A model generated the notes under the pieces. It was given only the letters and a program-made list of their open reading frames with translations, ran no database searches and was not told where the DNA came from. This document shows, one piece after another, positions 33,920-43,634 of a stretch of 64,000 nucleotides of DNA. Numbering within the stretch: the stretch's first letter is position 1; each line of letters begins with the position of its first letter. This stretch comes from a bacterium (lineage in GTDB: Bacteria; Planctomycetota; Planctomycetia; Pirellulales; Pirellulaceae): assembly GCA_016124445.1 (NCBI GenBank), contig WGNR01000020.1, positions 62,001-126,000 of the forward strand. Reading direction: 5' to 3'. The position numbers were made by a program, and so were the translations under genes.

Positions 33920-34652
33920 GGCCGATGTCGTCTGGCTCGCCGATCCGCTTGTAGGGAATCAGGTTCATCAGCGAATCGTAAGCTTCCGGCGTTTCCCAGG
34001 CCTTTCGGTTGATTGGTGTGCGGATCGCCCCGGGGCAGATGCTGTTGACGCGAATTCGATCAGGGGCGACTTCCTGGGCGATGCTCTTCATCATCATGTT
34101 GATGCCCCCTTTGCTGGTCGCGTAGTTCACATGGCCTGCCCAGGGAATCACCTGGTGAACGCTGCTCATGCAGATGATTTTGCCCGCCGCGCACGAAACC
34201 TCTTCGACCACCCCGCGGCGTTTGAACTCCTTGACTGCTTCGCGAGCGCATAGAAACTGTCCGGTCAGGTTGACCGAGATGACCTGGTTCCATTGTTGTA
34301 ACGTCATCTCTTCGAATTTCGCGTCGCGCTGCATGCCGGCGTTGTTGACCAAAATGTCGATCGTTCCGAACGCGTCGATGGTTTGCTTGAACATCGAGAG
34401 GACTTGCTCTTCCTGCGAAACATCGGCACCAATGGCAAACGCATTGCCGCCGGCCGCTTTGATCGTTTCGACCACTTCCTGCCCCGCTTCTTCGTGATGG
34501 GCATAGTTGACGGCCACATCGGCCCCAGCGGCCGCGAGCGCGATGGCACATGCTTTTCCGATTCCAGAACTTCCCCCGGTGACCAATGCCTTTTGCCCTT
34601 GCAGCAACTTCAGGTCTTCGCACTTGGGCATCGGAACGTTTGAATCGGTCAT
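33810..34652 (-). CDS. SDR family oxidoreductase (glucose 1-dehydrogenase-like)
   Basis: A 280-residue classical short-chain dehydrogenase: cofactor motif TGGSSGIG (25-32), NNAG (103-106), catalytic Ser near 163-164, Tyr177 and Lys181 (YATSK), and the family C-terminus DYINGASIFVDGGMS. The sequence VNYAHHEEAGQEV after the second beta strand suggests NADP preference, as in glucose/ribitol dehydrogenases. Substrate not determinable. Its last 110 bp are repeated 2006 bp to the left (see pseudogene), so its 3' end may have been supplied by an incoming segment. Confidence 0.93.
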   Translation of the reverse strand: MTDSNVPMPKCEDLKLLQGQKALVTGGSSGIGKACAIALAAAGADVAVNYAHHEEAGQEVVETIKAAGGNAFAIGADVSQEEQVLSMFKQTIDAFGTIDILVNNAGMQRDAKFEEMTLQQWNQVISVNLTGQFLCAREAVKEFKRRGVVEEVSCAAGKIICMSSVHQVIPWAGHVNYATSKGGINMMMKSIAQEVAPDRIRVNSICPGAIRTPINRKAWETPEAYDSLMNLIPYKRIGEPDDIGRVAAWLASDQADYINGASIFVDGGMSLYPGFSTGDG

Positions 34653-34918
34653 GTTCGCCTTTCCTCCAGAAGTTTCTCGTTGGCCGCCTTTGAACTGATT
34701 GTTCCGATCGATTGAAGCCAGGGCAAACGGTATAGATTGGAAACTCGGGCAACACGTCTTGTTATCAGCGAACCATGACAGATCGATAACTTCTTAGCCC
34801 CTTCGGGGCTGGCAAATGCTATACATTTGTCTGACTGGGCGTTGGTTACGTGTCTTTTCGCATTCAAGAACCAGGACACTTCGCGATTACCAGCGTTTTG
34901 TTGTTGATGCGTCGTTGG

Positions 34919-37309
34919 CTACTTGATCTCGACGACGACCTTGTCAATTTCGCCGGTAAACTTGAAAGGTACCTCGTAGGCATTGGTAATCGGTTGGCCG
35001 GTGTCCGCGCTGACTCCAAACGTATCGGCACCAAAGCGGCCCGCGACGGTGGCTTCCATCTTGCCTTGAGCGACCTCCTTGCCGTTGACTTTCAACGTGA
35101 TATCGGCAGGACCGCCGGCCGTTTTGCCTTGGAAGTCAAAATCGACTTCGATCGTCGACTTGCCGGTTGCAATCGGCTGAGACCCTTTCAGAACGAAGTG
35201 GTCGTCGAAGAAGTTGTAGTCGAAAACCGGAATCCCTTTGTCAACGTACAGTACGAACCCGGCGGCCATGCCGCCGAATGCCACCACGACCCCGTTGGTT
35301 TTCTCACCTTCGGTTCTGACGTCGGCAGTCATGCTCCACGAGCGATTTTTCATCGGTGGTGCTGCCGTCTCAGGGATGCGAGTCGCTCCGGCGAAATAAG
35401 TGAAGGTCGAAGAATTCGGATCAGACCCAGGGGCCGTTGGTTTGGGGATAGCAAGTCGCGCGGATCCTCGATCATCCAGCGGGTAGACCTGGTGCTGCTG
35501 GGCTGCCTTATCGAACAGTGCTTTCAGTTCCGTCAGTTTATCCGGCATCGAGCTGGCCAAGTCGTTCGCTTCGCTGAAATCTTCGCTGAGATGGTACAGT
35601 TCCCAGCGGTCATTTTCCCAATGGCCAGGGGCCAAGTCTTGCCGCCAGGGCAACGTGTGCTGGGCGTTTGCCTTCCAGCCATCGGAATAGATCGAGCGAT
35701 TGGTGAAGACTTCGAAGTATTGCTCAGGGCGCCCCTCATAACTGGGATCGGTAAAGCAGGCATAGAACGACTTGCCGGCGAGCGGTTTCTGCTGGATGCC
35801 GTTGACCGTCTCCGGCATCGGAATGTGCGTTGCTTCCAAGATGGTTGGCACCACGTCGATCAGGTGCAGGAAAGCATCACGCGGTTTGTCGTCGTGCTTA
35901 ATTCGAGCAGGCCAGGTGATCACCATCGGATTCCGCGTTCCGCCCAAGTGCGAAGCGACCTGTTTGCACCATTGAAATGGTGTATTGCCAGCCCAGGCCC
36001 AGCCTATCGGATAATGCGGCTCCGTTTCGGGACCGCCAAGTTCGTCGAGCCGGCTGGCAACGTCGGCCAGGTTCGTGGGGATGCCGTTGAGATTCATGAT
36101 CTCGTTCATCGTGCCATCGGGGCCCCCTTCGGCCGAAGCTCCGTTGTCGCCGGCGATGTAGATCACCATCGTGTTGTCTGCGTCAGGCAGTTCTTTCACG
36201 GCGTCGAGCAGACGCCCTACTTCGTGATCGGTGAAAGCAAAGTAGCCGGCGAAGTTCTCGAACAGAGCGGTATACACCTTCTTCTGCCCATCGTTGAGGC
36301 TATCCCAGGCCGGAACCCAATCAGGACGATCGGTTAGCTTGGTGCCTGGGGGAATGATCCCTTTCTCGAGCTGGTTCTTGAAGACGATCTCGCGGTACTG
36401 GTCCCAACCCATGTCGAACTTGTGTTTGAACTGTTCGCGCCACTTGGCGGTCACATGATGCGGAGCATGCATGGCTCCCGGGGCGAAGTACATGAAGAAC
36501 GGTTTGTCCGGGGCAACCGACTTCGAGAGCTTCATCCGCGCGATAGCGCGATCGGTCATGTCGGTCATGAAGTGATAGCCTTCTTCAGGCGTCTTGTTCG
36601 CTTCGACCGGCGTGGTGTTTTCAAACAGGACCGGATAGTACTGGTGCGTTTCGCCGGCGTTGAAACCGTAGAAGTAATCGAACCCCATCCCGGTTGGCCA
36701 GCGATCAAATGGACCAGCAACGGTCGTTTCCCAATCTGGGGTGTTGTGGTTCTTGCCGAACCACCAGGTCGCGTATCCGTTGTCCCGCAAGATCTCGCCG
36801 ATCGTGGCGGTGTTCTTGGGAATCATTGTCGAGTAACTCGGGAAGCCGGTTGCCCATTCCATCAGGAAGCCACTGCCACATTCATGATGATTCCGGCCGG
36901 TGAGAAGTGCGGCCCGCGAAGGCCCGCAAATGGCGGTCGTATGAAATCGGTTGAACTTGAGGCCCTCCGAAGCAAGCTTGTCGAGGTTGGGCGTGGGAAT
37001 CAAACCGCCAAAGGTCGAAGTCTGACCGAAGCCAACATCATCCAACAGGACCACGATGATATTTGGTGATCCGGTCGGGGCCGCGACCGGTAACTGCCAG
37101 TCGGCAACGGAATCTTGGTACGTTCTGCCAATCTTCCCTTCAAAGCGAGACAGCGGCAGCGGAAGGTGCTGACGATCTGGCCAGGTTTGTTTTTGCTCCG
37201 TTTGCTTTGACTCAGATTGCTTTTCCTCGGCAAACGCGAAGCCTGGTGACATCAAGCCGATCGTTCCCTCAACCAGCACGAAAAGAATCAGCATTCTGCG
37301 AGTAGCCAT
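34919..37309 (-). CDS. Large secreted arylsulfatase
   Basis: A 796-residue protein with a signal peptide (to about residue 27). Sulfatase metal site: LLDDVGFG (88-95). Core motif CGPSR has the formylglycine Cys at 128. Further motifs are GRNHHECGSG, APGAMHAPHH and ITWPARI. It is longer than typical sulfatases: after about residue 580 it carries an extra C-terminal beta-sandwich domain (SMTADVRTEGEKTNGVVVAFG), probably for carbohydrate or protein binding. This matches the large PAS/AtsA-like arylsulfatases. It is monocistronic and divergent from the methyltransferase gene. Confidence 0.93.
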   Translation of the reverse strand: MATRRMLILFVLVEGTIGLMSPGFAFAEEKQSESKQTEQKQTWPDRQHLPLPLSRFEGKIGRTYQDSVADWQLPVAAPTGSPNIIVVLLDDVGFGQTSTFGGLIPTPNLDKLASEGLKFNRFHTTAICGPSRAALLTGRNHHECGSGFLMEWATGFPSYSTMIPKNTATIGEILRDNGYATWWFGKNHNTPDWETTVAGPFDRWPTGMGFDYFYGFNAGETHQYYPVLFENTTPVEANKTPEEGYHFMTDMTDRAIARMKLSKSVAPDKPFFMYFAPGAMHAPHHVTAKWREQFKHKFDMGWDQYREIVFKNQLEKGIIPPGTKLTDRPDWVPAWDSLNDGQKKVYTALFENFAGYFAFTDHEVGRLLDAVKELPDADNTMVIYIAGDNGASAEGGPDGTMNEIMNLNGIPTNLADVASRLDELGGPETEPHYPIGWAWAGNTPFQWCKQVASHLGGTRNPMVITWPARIKHDDKPRDAFLHLIDVVPTILEATHIPMPETVNGIQQKPLAGKSFYACFTDPSYEGRPEQYFEVFTNRSIYSDGWKANAQHTLPWRQDLAPGHWENDRWELYHLSEDFSEANDLASSMPDKLTELKALFDKAAQQHQVYPLDDRGSARLAIPKPTAPGSDPNSSTFTYFAGATRIPETAAPPMKNRSWSMTADVRTEGEKTNGVVVAFGGMAAGFVLYVDKGIPVFDYNFFDDHFVLKGSQPIATGKSTIEVDFDFQGKTAGGPADITLKVNGKEVAQGKMEATVAGRFGADTFGVSADTGQPITNAYEVPFKFTGEIDKVVVEIK

Positions 37310-37697
37310 CTCAATTCCTCCCTAGGTTTCCCCCGAAACATTCGTTTGTCGCACCGGTTCCAAGAGTACGCGCGGCGAAAAGAAGCATGCTGGCGTTAAC
37401 CGTATTTTGAGGATAGTAAAAACCGGGATCAAAAGGTTTCCCGGAAGGTTCAACCGTTTTTCACATAAGGTGAGCTTGATGAAATCGAGTGGTAGCATGC
37501 AGAGAGCGTTCAGTTTTTCGAGAAACCTCTTGCCGTAAATCGCCAAACTACGCGCGTTTAACAGATCGACCTTGATCCAGGCCAAGCTAAGGAACTAAAC
37601 CGTGGGGCGAAAGTTTCCCCTCCTAACCCAGCGGGAATGTCCTTTGAAGAACCAAGAGGTAGAAACATTCAAACCAAATCAAATCGAGAGGTAAAAC
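37310..37697. other. Divergent intergenic region (388 bp)
   Basis: Between the arylsulfatase (minus) and the methyltransferase (plus). It contains a weak inverted repeat CCGGG...CCCGG near 37421-37444 and an AGAGG ribosome binding site for the plus gene. No gene or clear promoter seen. Confidence 0.5.
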
Positions 37698-38402
37698 ATG
37701 GACGTAGCGAATCCTTCCAAGGAGAGCTGGCGGCATTTGCGCAAGTACATGCGGAGTATCAAGAAGCGGTTGCCTGGATTTCAGCAGAGCGTGTCGCCGG
37801 TTCCGCAGCCGGAAATCAAAGAAGAGCCTCAGCCGAAGCCGGTGGTAATTGATAGAACACCGGTCGAGTTTGGCGAGCTTCAATCTAGAGACCAATTTCC
37901 CCAACTTCTCCGACAATTGGGGCTCAATGGCTTTGGCCTGGAGCTGGGGGTCGCGCAAGGGACCTATTCCAAGCATTTGCTCGAGCAAAGCGATCTGCGG
38001 ATACTCTTTTCGGTCGATCGTTGGTCGGACCATCACGACGACGTCGAAGCGATCGCCGCTCATCACCTTCTTTCGCAGCATGGACTACGAAGCTGCGTTT
38101 TGCGGATGACATTCGAAGAAGCGAGCGAAATCTTCGACGAGTCGATCTTCGATTTCATCTTCCTGGATGGCTACGCCCATCTGGGCCAGGATGGTGTCGA
38201 GACGTTGATTACCTGGTGGAACAAACTGAAGCCAGGCGGCATCTTCGCCGGTCACGACTATCACCCGCACTGGCCCAAGACGATTGAAGTGGTCGATCAT
38301 TTCACGGCGCGGCTCGGTCTGAAGTTGAACACGACTCATGAAGATCCGCAGGTCGTGGAGCACGCGTTTCCATCGTGGTACGTGCTTAAGCCTGCCGAAT
38401 AA
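37698..38402 (+). CDS. Class I SAM-dependent methyltransferase
   Basis: A 234-residue protein. After a basic N-terminal stretch (1-45) the Rossmann motif I GLELGVAQGTYSKHLL appears (about 80-95), then the acidic motif II (LFSVDRWSD), FDFIFLDGYAHLGQDGVETLITWW and the HDYHPHWP element. This is typical of the Methyltransf_24/cephalosporin-hydroxylase-like group found in glycan and polyketide tailoring. The substrate is unknown. An AGAGG ribosome binding site lies 8 bases before the ATG. A strong palindrome follows the stop. Confidence 0.82.
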   Translation: MDVANPSKESWRHLRKYMRSIKKRLPGFQQSVSPVPQPEIKEEPQPKPVVIDRTPVEFGELQSRDQFPQLLRQLGLNGFGLELGVAQGTYSKHLLEQSDLRILFSVDRWSDHHDDVEAIAAHHLLSQHGLRSCVLRMTFEEASEIFDESIFDFIFLDGYAHLGQDGVETLITWWNKLKPGGIFAGHDYHPHWPKTIEVVDHFTARLGLKLNTTHEDPQVVEHAFPSWYVLKPAE

Positions 38403-38423
38403 GACGCACCGATTCGAAATAGA

Positions 38424-38456
38424 GACAGCCAGGAGAGTTGAACTCTCCTGGCTGTC
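38424..38456. terminator. Near-perfect palindromic terminator between convergent genes
   Basis: GACAGCCAGGAGAGTT and its exact complement AACTCTCCTGGCTGTC are separated by one base. The 33-base hairpin has up to 14-16 pairs, between the stops of the methyltransferase and VWA genes. Confidence 0.75.
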
Positions 38457-38480
38457 ATGCCTTACCCAATCCTTAGGGTA

Positions 38481-40733
38481 CTACTTCTGAATGCTATCGA
38501 CCTTACGAACGAGGTCGAGGAACTCTTCGCGGTATGAAGCTCCTGGGCCTTTGAGGTTCGAGGAGACCAGTTCTTCGATTTCGGCGTAGTTGATTTCGTC
38601 CTGGAACTTGTTGCCTCGCAGCTTCAAGCCGAACATGGCAACCGCCGTGGCGAACTGGAAGTCGCCGGTGGCCTGGTTGAAGCGATGGCCTTCGTCGATC
38701 ACTGGGTAGGTCATCAGCGTGCTGACGTCTTCTTCAGGCTGCTTGTAACGCAGCTTCAAGGTCATCAGCTCGTCCGAGTTGGCCGCCTTGGTGGTCTTCG
38801 GCTTGGTCTGGTACTTCAGGTCATCGACCTTCGGCTCCGTCGCCGCTTCTTCGTTCTTGGTACCGGCCGGGATCACTTCGTAGAACGCGGTGACCGTGTG
38901 GCCAGCTCCGATTTCGCCGGCGTCCTTCTTGTCGTCGTTGAAGTCCTGGGCGGCGAGCAAACGGTTTTCGTAACCGACCAGGCGATACGAAGCAACCTTC
39001 TTCGGGTTGAATTCGATCTGAATCTTTACGTCCTTGGCGATCGTGAGCAGCGTGCCGCTCATCTGTTCGACGAGAACCTTCTTGGCTTCCTTCTCGTTGT
39101 CGATGAACGCATAGTTGCCGTTCGCCTTGTTGGAAAGCTGTTCCAGCATCGAGTCGTTGTGGTTACCGATCCCGAAACCGAGGATGCTCAGGTAGATATT
39201 CTTCTTGGCTTGTTCGGCAGCCAGGCCAACCAAACCTCCGGTGCTCGTTTCGCCGACGTTGAAATCGCCGTCGGTGCAGAGGATCACGCGGTTGGTTCCG
39301 CCTTGAATGAAGTTATCGGTCGCCATCTTGTAGGCCAGCTTGATTCCCTGGCCGCCGTTGGTCGAACCGCCTGCTTGCAGTCGATCAAGAGCCTTCAGAA
39401 TCTCGGCCTTTTCGTAACCGTAGGTCGGATCGAGGACCACACCAGCAGCACCGGCGTAAACGACGATCGAGACCTTGTCGTTTTCGGTTAGCTGGTCAAC
39501 CAACATCTTCATGCCTTTTTTCAGCAGCGGAAGCTTGTTGGGAGAGTTCATCGAGCCGGAGACGTCCAGCAGGAAGACGATGTTACTGGCAGGCCGCTCG
39601 TTGACGTCGATCTCTTTCCCTTTGATACCGACACGAACCAGGCGGTTGGCGCTGTTCCAAGGGCAACTGGCTACTTCGACATTCGCCGCGAAGGGGTGCT
39701 CGTCAGTTGGCTGGGCGTAGTCGTAGGTGAAGTAGTTGACTAGTTCTTCCACGCGAACCGCATCACGCGGCGGCAGCTGGTTGAACTGGTTTAGGTAAGA
39801 ACGAATCTTCGAGTAGCTGGCCGTATCGACGTCGATCGAGAAGGTCGACAGCGGTTGGTCAGCTACGGTGATGAAGTTGTTGTCTTCGATCGGCTCAAAC
39901 TTGTCGCCCCCTTCTCCTGGTCCGACCCCGTCGCCTGGCTTGGGGTCGTTCACGTTGAGTCCCAACTGGCGAGCTCGCTCCGACTCAGGAAGCCGCTTGT
40001 TCATCTCGGACTGCTTGGCCATTTCGCCGAGACGACGCTGTTCCGGAGCTTTCTTAGCTTCTTTCAGATGATCGATTACCGCGATATCGCCCAGCGGAGC
40101 AGCAGTTGGTTTCGGTTCGGCCGCGGGAACAGGTCCCGTCATGCCGCCCGCGACGTTCGCTGGCTGTTCCGCCGGAGCGGTGATGGCAGGCAATGTATCG
40201 GCTACGGGTTGTGCTGTGGAGACCGGCTTTTCGGCCTTACTTGCTCCGGCATACCTGCCGGGCATGGCTGCTTCGGAAGCTTCCCCGGAAAAAGGGTGAT
40301 CGGCTGCACCTGATGATCCCATCGCCTTTTGCCCATTTTTCGCGTCATCTTTCGCACGCGAGAGGCTCGAGCTGGCTCCCTCCATACCTGGCGCCGAGTT
40401 GTTCTTGCCCCCACCAGGGCTTTTATAGCCGGCGTCTCGACCCGGTCCCTGACCACCTTGTTGGCTCTGCGATTGCGCGGGGATATCGAATTCCATATTC
40501 GATTTGTCGAGCGGCTCAAATTCTTCGAGCACGATCTCTTCCGCTCTTTCCCCTTCCGGAGTGGCCTGAAGTGGTTGGCTGAGGAGTTTTTCGTCGACGA
40601 CCTGGCCATGTTCGGTGTCAGAGGTGATCTGAACATCGTCCGTTGTTTGATACGCCGTCGGTTTTGATTCCTGGGTACAGCCCAGCAGGGCGACGCCAAG
40701 TAGCAGCGGCGTAAGAATCCATGTCTTTTTCAT
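38481..40733 (-). CDS. VWA-domain lipoprotein (YfbK-like, DUF3520)
   Basis: The start at 40733 gives a 750-residue lipoprotein (MKKTWIL, lipobox LLGC). Residues 25-270 are low-complexity Pro/Ala/Gly/Glu-rich and probably disordered. A VWF_a-type N-terminal segment lies near 290-360 (PLSTFSIDVDTASYSKIRSYLNQ). The VWA domain has a complete metal site DVSGSM, then a DUF3520-like C-terminus (YRLVGYENRLL, LKLRYKQPEED). This order matches the YfbK/VWA-DUF3520 family, an envelope protein class of unknown role that is common in planctomycetes. Confidence 0.88.
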   Translation of the reverse strand: MKKTWILTPLLLGVALLGCTQESKPTAYQTTDDVQITSDTEHGQVVDEKLLSQPLQATPEGERAEEIVLEEFEPLDKSNMEFDIPAQSQSQQGGQGPGRDAGYKSPGGGKNNSAPGMEGASSSLSRAKDDAKNGQKAMGSSGAADHPFSGEASEAAMPGRYAGASKAEKPVSTAQPVADTLPAITAPAEQPANVAGGMTGPVPAAEPKPTAAPLGDIAVIDHLKEAKKAPEQRRLGEMAKQSEMNKRLPESERARQLGLNVNDPKPGDGVGPGEGGDKFEPIEDNNFITVADQPLSTFSIDVDTASYSKIRSYLNQFNQLPPRDAVRVEELVNYFTYDYAQPTDEHPFAANVEVASCPWNSANRLVRVGIKGKEIDVNERPASNIVFLLDVSGSMNSPNKLPLLKKGMKMLVDQLTENDKVSIVVYAGAAGVVLDPTYGYEKAEILKALDRLQAGGSTNGGQGIKLAYKMATDNFIQGGTNRVILCTDGDFNVGETSTGGLVGLAAEQAKKNIYLSILGFGIGNHNDSMLEQLSNKANGNYAFIDNEKEAKKVLVEQMSGTLLTIAKDVKIQIEFNPKKVASYRLVGYENRLLAAQDFNDDKKDAGEIGAGHTVTAFYEVIPAGTKNEEAATEPKVDDLKYQTKPKTTKAANSDELMTLKLRYKQPEEDVSTLMTYPVIDEGHRFNQATGDFQFATAVAMFGLKLRGNKFQDEINYAEIEELVSSNLKGPGASYREEFLDLVRKVDSIQK

Positions 40734-40898
40734 TGAATTGATCCACACAGTTCGGATTTTCGGATTAGTTTGGTTCGTTGGGCGATCGGTGTGAGCTCGC
40801 CTGGGGAGACGAACCATCCAGGCATCCCGATTCGCGAAGAAGCGATTTTTTCCGAAATTTATGCCTGCAGCCCGGTTTCTGCGGACTTTGGCATGCTG

Positions 40899-41612
40899 CT
40901 ACATCCGGGCCGAAGATGCCAGTGCGAGCCAATCGACCGGCTCTGCAAATTGCTTTGCGCCGTAAGCAGTGTGGGCCACGATCGGGGCGTCGCAGCGGGA
41001 TTGCAGTTCCCGCAGATTGCTAGCTCGGCTCGCGTCATCAATGTTTTCCGAAACGTCGTTCAGCACGACGCCGGCGACGGAAAGCCCCCAGCTTTTCGCC
41101 GTGATCAACGTTTGCAGCGTTTCGTTGATCACCCCCAGCCGATTAGCTGCGACCACCAAGAGCGGAAAGCCAAACTCTTTGGCCAAGTCGGCCACGTAGT
41201 CTTCGTCCGACATCGGCGACATCAGCCCGCCTGCCCCTTCGACCAGAACGACATCGCACTGGCCGCTTTCAAGATTCTCTTTCCAGTATTCCAAACCGGA
41301 GCGCAGTAAGTGAGGATCGAGCTCTTTTCCTTCAGCACGCGCTGCCAGGTGTGGCGCCAGCGGCGCATGGAAGGTTTGCGGACAGACCTTGTCGAGCTCC
41401 CAGATCGCTCCTGAGCTTTGCCGGAGCAGTATGGCGTCCATCGAGACCCATTTCCCGTCGCGCTCGATCAGGCCGCTGGCAGCCGGTTTGTAGACGCCAA
41501 CACGTTTACCGGAAGAAGTCAGCGCGGCAGCGATCATTCCGGCGACATGGGTCTTGCCGACTTCCGTATTATTTCCGGTAATGAAGAGTCCCTGTGGTGG
41601 TTTTCTGTCCAT
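40899..41612 (-). CDS. bioD: Dethiobiotin synthase
   Basis: The start at 41612 yields a 237-residue protein beginning MDRKPPQGLFITGNNTEVGK, with the BioD P-loop (TxVGKT type) near 15-22. Also typical are KPAASG (about 42-47), the VLVEGAGGLMSPM motif and VVAANRLGVINETL. It makes the ureido ring of dethiobiotin from 7,8-diaminononanoate, CO2 and ATP. The longer open frame upstream overlaps aguB and is not real. No other bio gene is nearby. It is divergent from aguB with 70 bases between starts. Confidence 0.93.
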   Translation of the reverse strand: MDRKPPQGLFITGNNTEVGKTHVAGMIAAALTSSGKRVGVYKPAASGLIERDGKWVSMDAILLRQSSGAIWELDKVCPQTFHAPLAPHLAARAEGKELDPHLLRSGLEYWKENLESGQCDVVLVEGAGGLMSPMSDEDYVADLAKEFGFPLLVVAANRLGVINETLQTLITAKSWGLSVAGVVLNDVSENIDDASRASNLRELQSRCDAPIVAHTAYGAKQFAEPVDWLALASSARM

Positions 41613-41682
41613 AGGGGAAAAGGTACCATTTTGCCAGTTCGCATCCCACCCGTCCCGCTTTGAATTTGAAGTCGTTGGAAAT

Positions 41683-42570
41683 ATGAGCAAGCCTGAAAAG
41701 GTCAACGTGGCCGTGGTGCAAATGACCTGCAGCAGCCGCAAAGAAGAGAACGTTGCCAAAGCGATTGAAAAGATCGCCGAGGCTGCCCGAATGGGAGCCA
41801 ACATCGTTTGCCTGCAGGAACTGTTTCCTGGCTTGTACTTCTGCCAGGAAGAAGATCACTTGCAGTTTCAACTCGCCGAGCCGATCCCCGGCCCAACCAG
41901 CGAGCGCATTCAAGCTGCCGCTAAAGAGAATGGCGTGGTGGTCGTGGCGTCGTTGTTCGAGAAGCGGGCCGAAGGAGTCTATCACAACACGGCCGCCGTG
42001 TTCGACGCCGATGGGGCCTTCCTCGGGATCTACCGCAAGATGCACATCCCCGACGATCCGCACTACTACGAGAAGTTTTATTTCACCCCAGGCGACGTCG
42101 GCTTCCGGACGTTCGACACGAAGTTCGGCCGCGTTGGTGTTTGTATCTGTTGGGATCAATGGTTCCCTGAAGCGGCTCGGCTGACGGCGCTGACCGGCGC
42201 TCAGATCCTGGTCTATCCGACCGCGATCGGTTGGCTGCATCCTGAAAAGGAAGAGTACGGCCCGGCCCAAGTTTCGGCTTGGGAAACGATGATGCGGAGC
42301 CATGCGATCGCCAACGGCGTCTTCGTCGTCGCGCCCAATCGGGTAGGAATCGAAGAGAACATCGAGTTCTGGGGGCATTCGTTCGTCGTCGATCCAACCG
42401 GCAAGCTATTGGAAGTTGCCTCGCACGATCAGGAAGAGATTTTGATTGTCGAGTGCAACCTGGCCCAGATCGACTTTTCCCGCACGCATTGGCCCTTCCT
42501 GCGTGATCGCCGCATCGATGCTTACAGCGGGCTGACCAAGCGATTCATCGATGGGGATATCACCTCATGA
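41683..42570 (+). CDS. aguB: N-carbamoylputrescine amidase (carbon-nitrogen hydrolase)
   Basis: The start at 41683 (MSKPEKVNVAVVQM) gives 295 residues, the usual length. The nitrilase-fold catalytic triad is visible: Glu46 (QELFPG), Lys119 (YRKMHIP) and Cys156 (CICWDQWFPE). The DQWFPEAAR context and its position before an agmatine deiminase gene identify it as AguB, which hydrolyses N-carbamoylputrescine to putrescine, CO2 and ammonia. The stop overlaps the aguA start (ATGA). Confidence 0.95.
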   Translation: MSKPEKVNVAVVQMTCSSRKEENVAKAIEKIAEAARMGANIVCLQELFPGLYFCQEEDHLQFQLAEPIPGPTSERIQAAAKENGVVVVASLFEKRAEGVYHNTAAVFDADGAFLGIYRKMHIPDDPHYYEKFYFTPGDVGFRTFDTKFGRVGVCICWDQWFPEAARLTALTGAQILVYPTAIGWLHPEKEEYGPAQVSAWETMMRSHAIANGVFVVAPNRVGIEENIEFWGHSFVVDPTGKLLEVASHDQEEILIVECNLAQIDFSRTHWPFLRDRRIDAYSGLTKRFIDGDITS

Positions 42571-43598
42571 TCGATCGGCAAACGCCCAAGCAACAAGGCT
42601 ATCGCTGGCCAGCCGAGTGGGAGCCGCACGTCGGAACGCTGCTGTCTTGGCCGCACAATCGCGATTCGTGGCCTGGCAAGTTCGAGCCAATCCCCGGCGT
42701 TTACAAGCAGTTGGTCACCGCGCTGAGCGAAGTCGAAGATGTCTACATTCTGGCGGCCGCGGGCGAGGTACTTACCCAGGCCGAAGACATGGTGGGACAT
42801 CTGCCGAATGTCTCGCTGTATGCGATCCAAACCAACGATGCCTGGGCTCGCGATCATGGGCCAAGTTTTTTGCACGCGCCGCAAGGCAAGCCCTGGATGG
42901 CGATTGACTGGAACTACAACGCCTGGGGCGGCAAGTATCCGCCGTGGGAAAACGACGATGCCGTGCCGTCGCGCCTGGCCGAGAAACTCGGCTTCGGCCG
43001 CTTTCAACCGGGCATCGTCATGGAAGGGGGCGCGGTCGATGGCAACGGTGCCGGGCTGATTCTGAGCACAACCGAGTGCCTATTGAATCCGAATCGCAAT
43101 CCGCATCTCTCCCAGGCAGAGACCGAAGCTTACTTGTGTGACTATTTGTGCGCCGACAAGATTTTGTGGCTGCATCATGGAATCGCCGGGGACGACACCG
43201 ATGGGCACATCGACGAGCTGGCTCGCTTCGTGAGCCCCACGACGGTGCTGGCCGCGTACGAAGAGAATACCAGCGATGAGAACTACGAGGCCTTGCAGAA
43301 AAACTTCCGCGACCTGCAGAAGATGACCGATCAAAACGGCCAGCCGCTCACCGTGATTCCGTTGCCGATGCCGCAGGCCAAGTATCAAGACAATCAAAGA
43401 CTGCCGGCCAGCTACTGCAACTTTTATATCGCCAACGAGATTGTCCTGGTGCCGCAGTTTCGGGATGACGCCGACGAGAAAGCGTGCGACATCCTGCAGC
43501 AATGCTTCCCGCAGCGAAAGATGGTGCCGATCGATGCGCTCGACCTGGTTTGGGGGCTGGGGGCATTCCACTGCATTTCGCAGCAGATTATGAAGTAG
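42567..43598 (+). CDS. aguA: Agmatine deiminase
   Basis: A 343-residue peptidyl-arginine-deiminase-family enzyme. Substrate-binding and catalytic elements: NDAWARDHGPSF, EGGAVDGNGAG, HGIAGDDTDGHIDELARF, and the nucleophile Cys336 in AFHCISQQ near the C-terminus. It converts agmatine to N-carbamoylputrescine, the substrate of the co-translated aguB product. No arginine decarboxylase is in the window. A perfect stem-loop follows the stop. Confidence 0.95.
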   Translation: MIDRQTPKQQGYRWPAEWEPHVGTLLSWPHNRDSWPGKFEPIPGVYKQLVTALSEVEDVYILAAAGEVLTQAEDMVGHLPNVSLYAIQTNDAWARDHGPSFLHAPQGKPWMAIDWNYNAWGGKYPPWENDDAVPSRLAEKLGFGRFQPGIVMEGGAVDGNGAGLILSTTECLLNPNRNPHLSQAETEAYLCDYLCADKILWLHHGIAGDDTDGHIDELARFVSPTTVLAAYEENTSDENYEALQKNFRDLQKMTDQNGQPLTVIPLPMPQAKYQDNQRLPASYCNFYIANEIVLVPQFRDDADEKACDILQQCFPQRKMVPIDALDLVWGLGAFHCISQQIMK

Positions 43599-43603
43599 CA
43601 AAT

Positions 43604-43634
43604 TGGCCTGATCGATGAGAAAGTGATCAGGCCA
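43604..43634. terminator. Stem-loop after aguA
   Basis: TGGCCTGATC and GATCAGGCCA form a perfect 10-bp stem with an 11-base loop, six bases after the aguA stop and overlapping the last bases of the convergent CsaA-like gene. No T-run follows on the plus strand. Confidence 0.6.

Noticed and set aside
34850..36337. 495-residue plus-strand frame opposite the arylsulfatase
   Set aside because: Antisense to an unambiguous sulfatase with all motifs; long shadow frames are common in GC-rich DNA.
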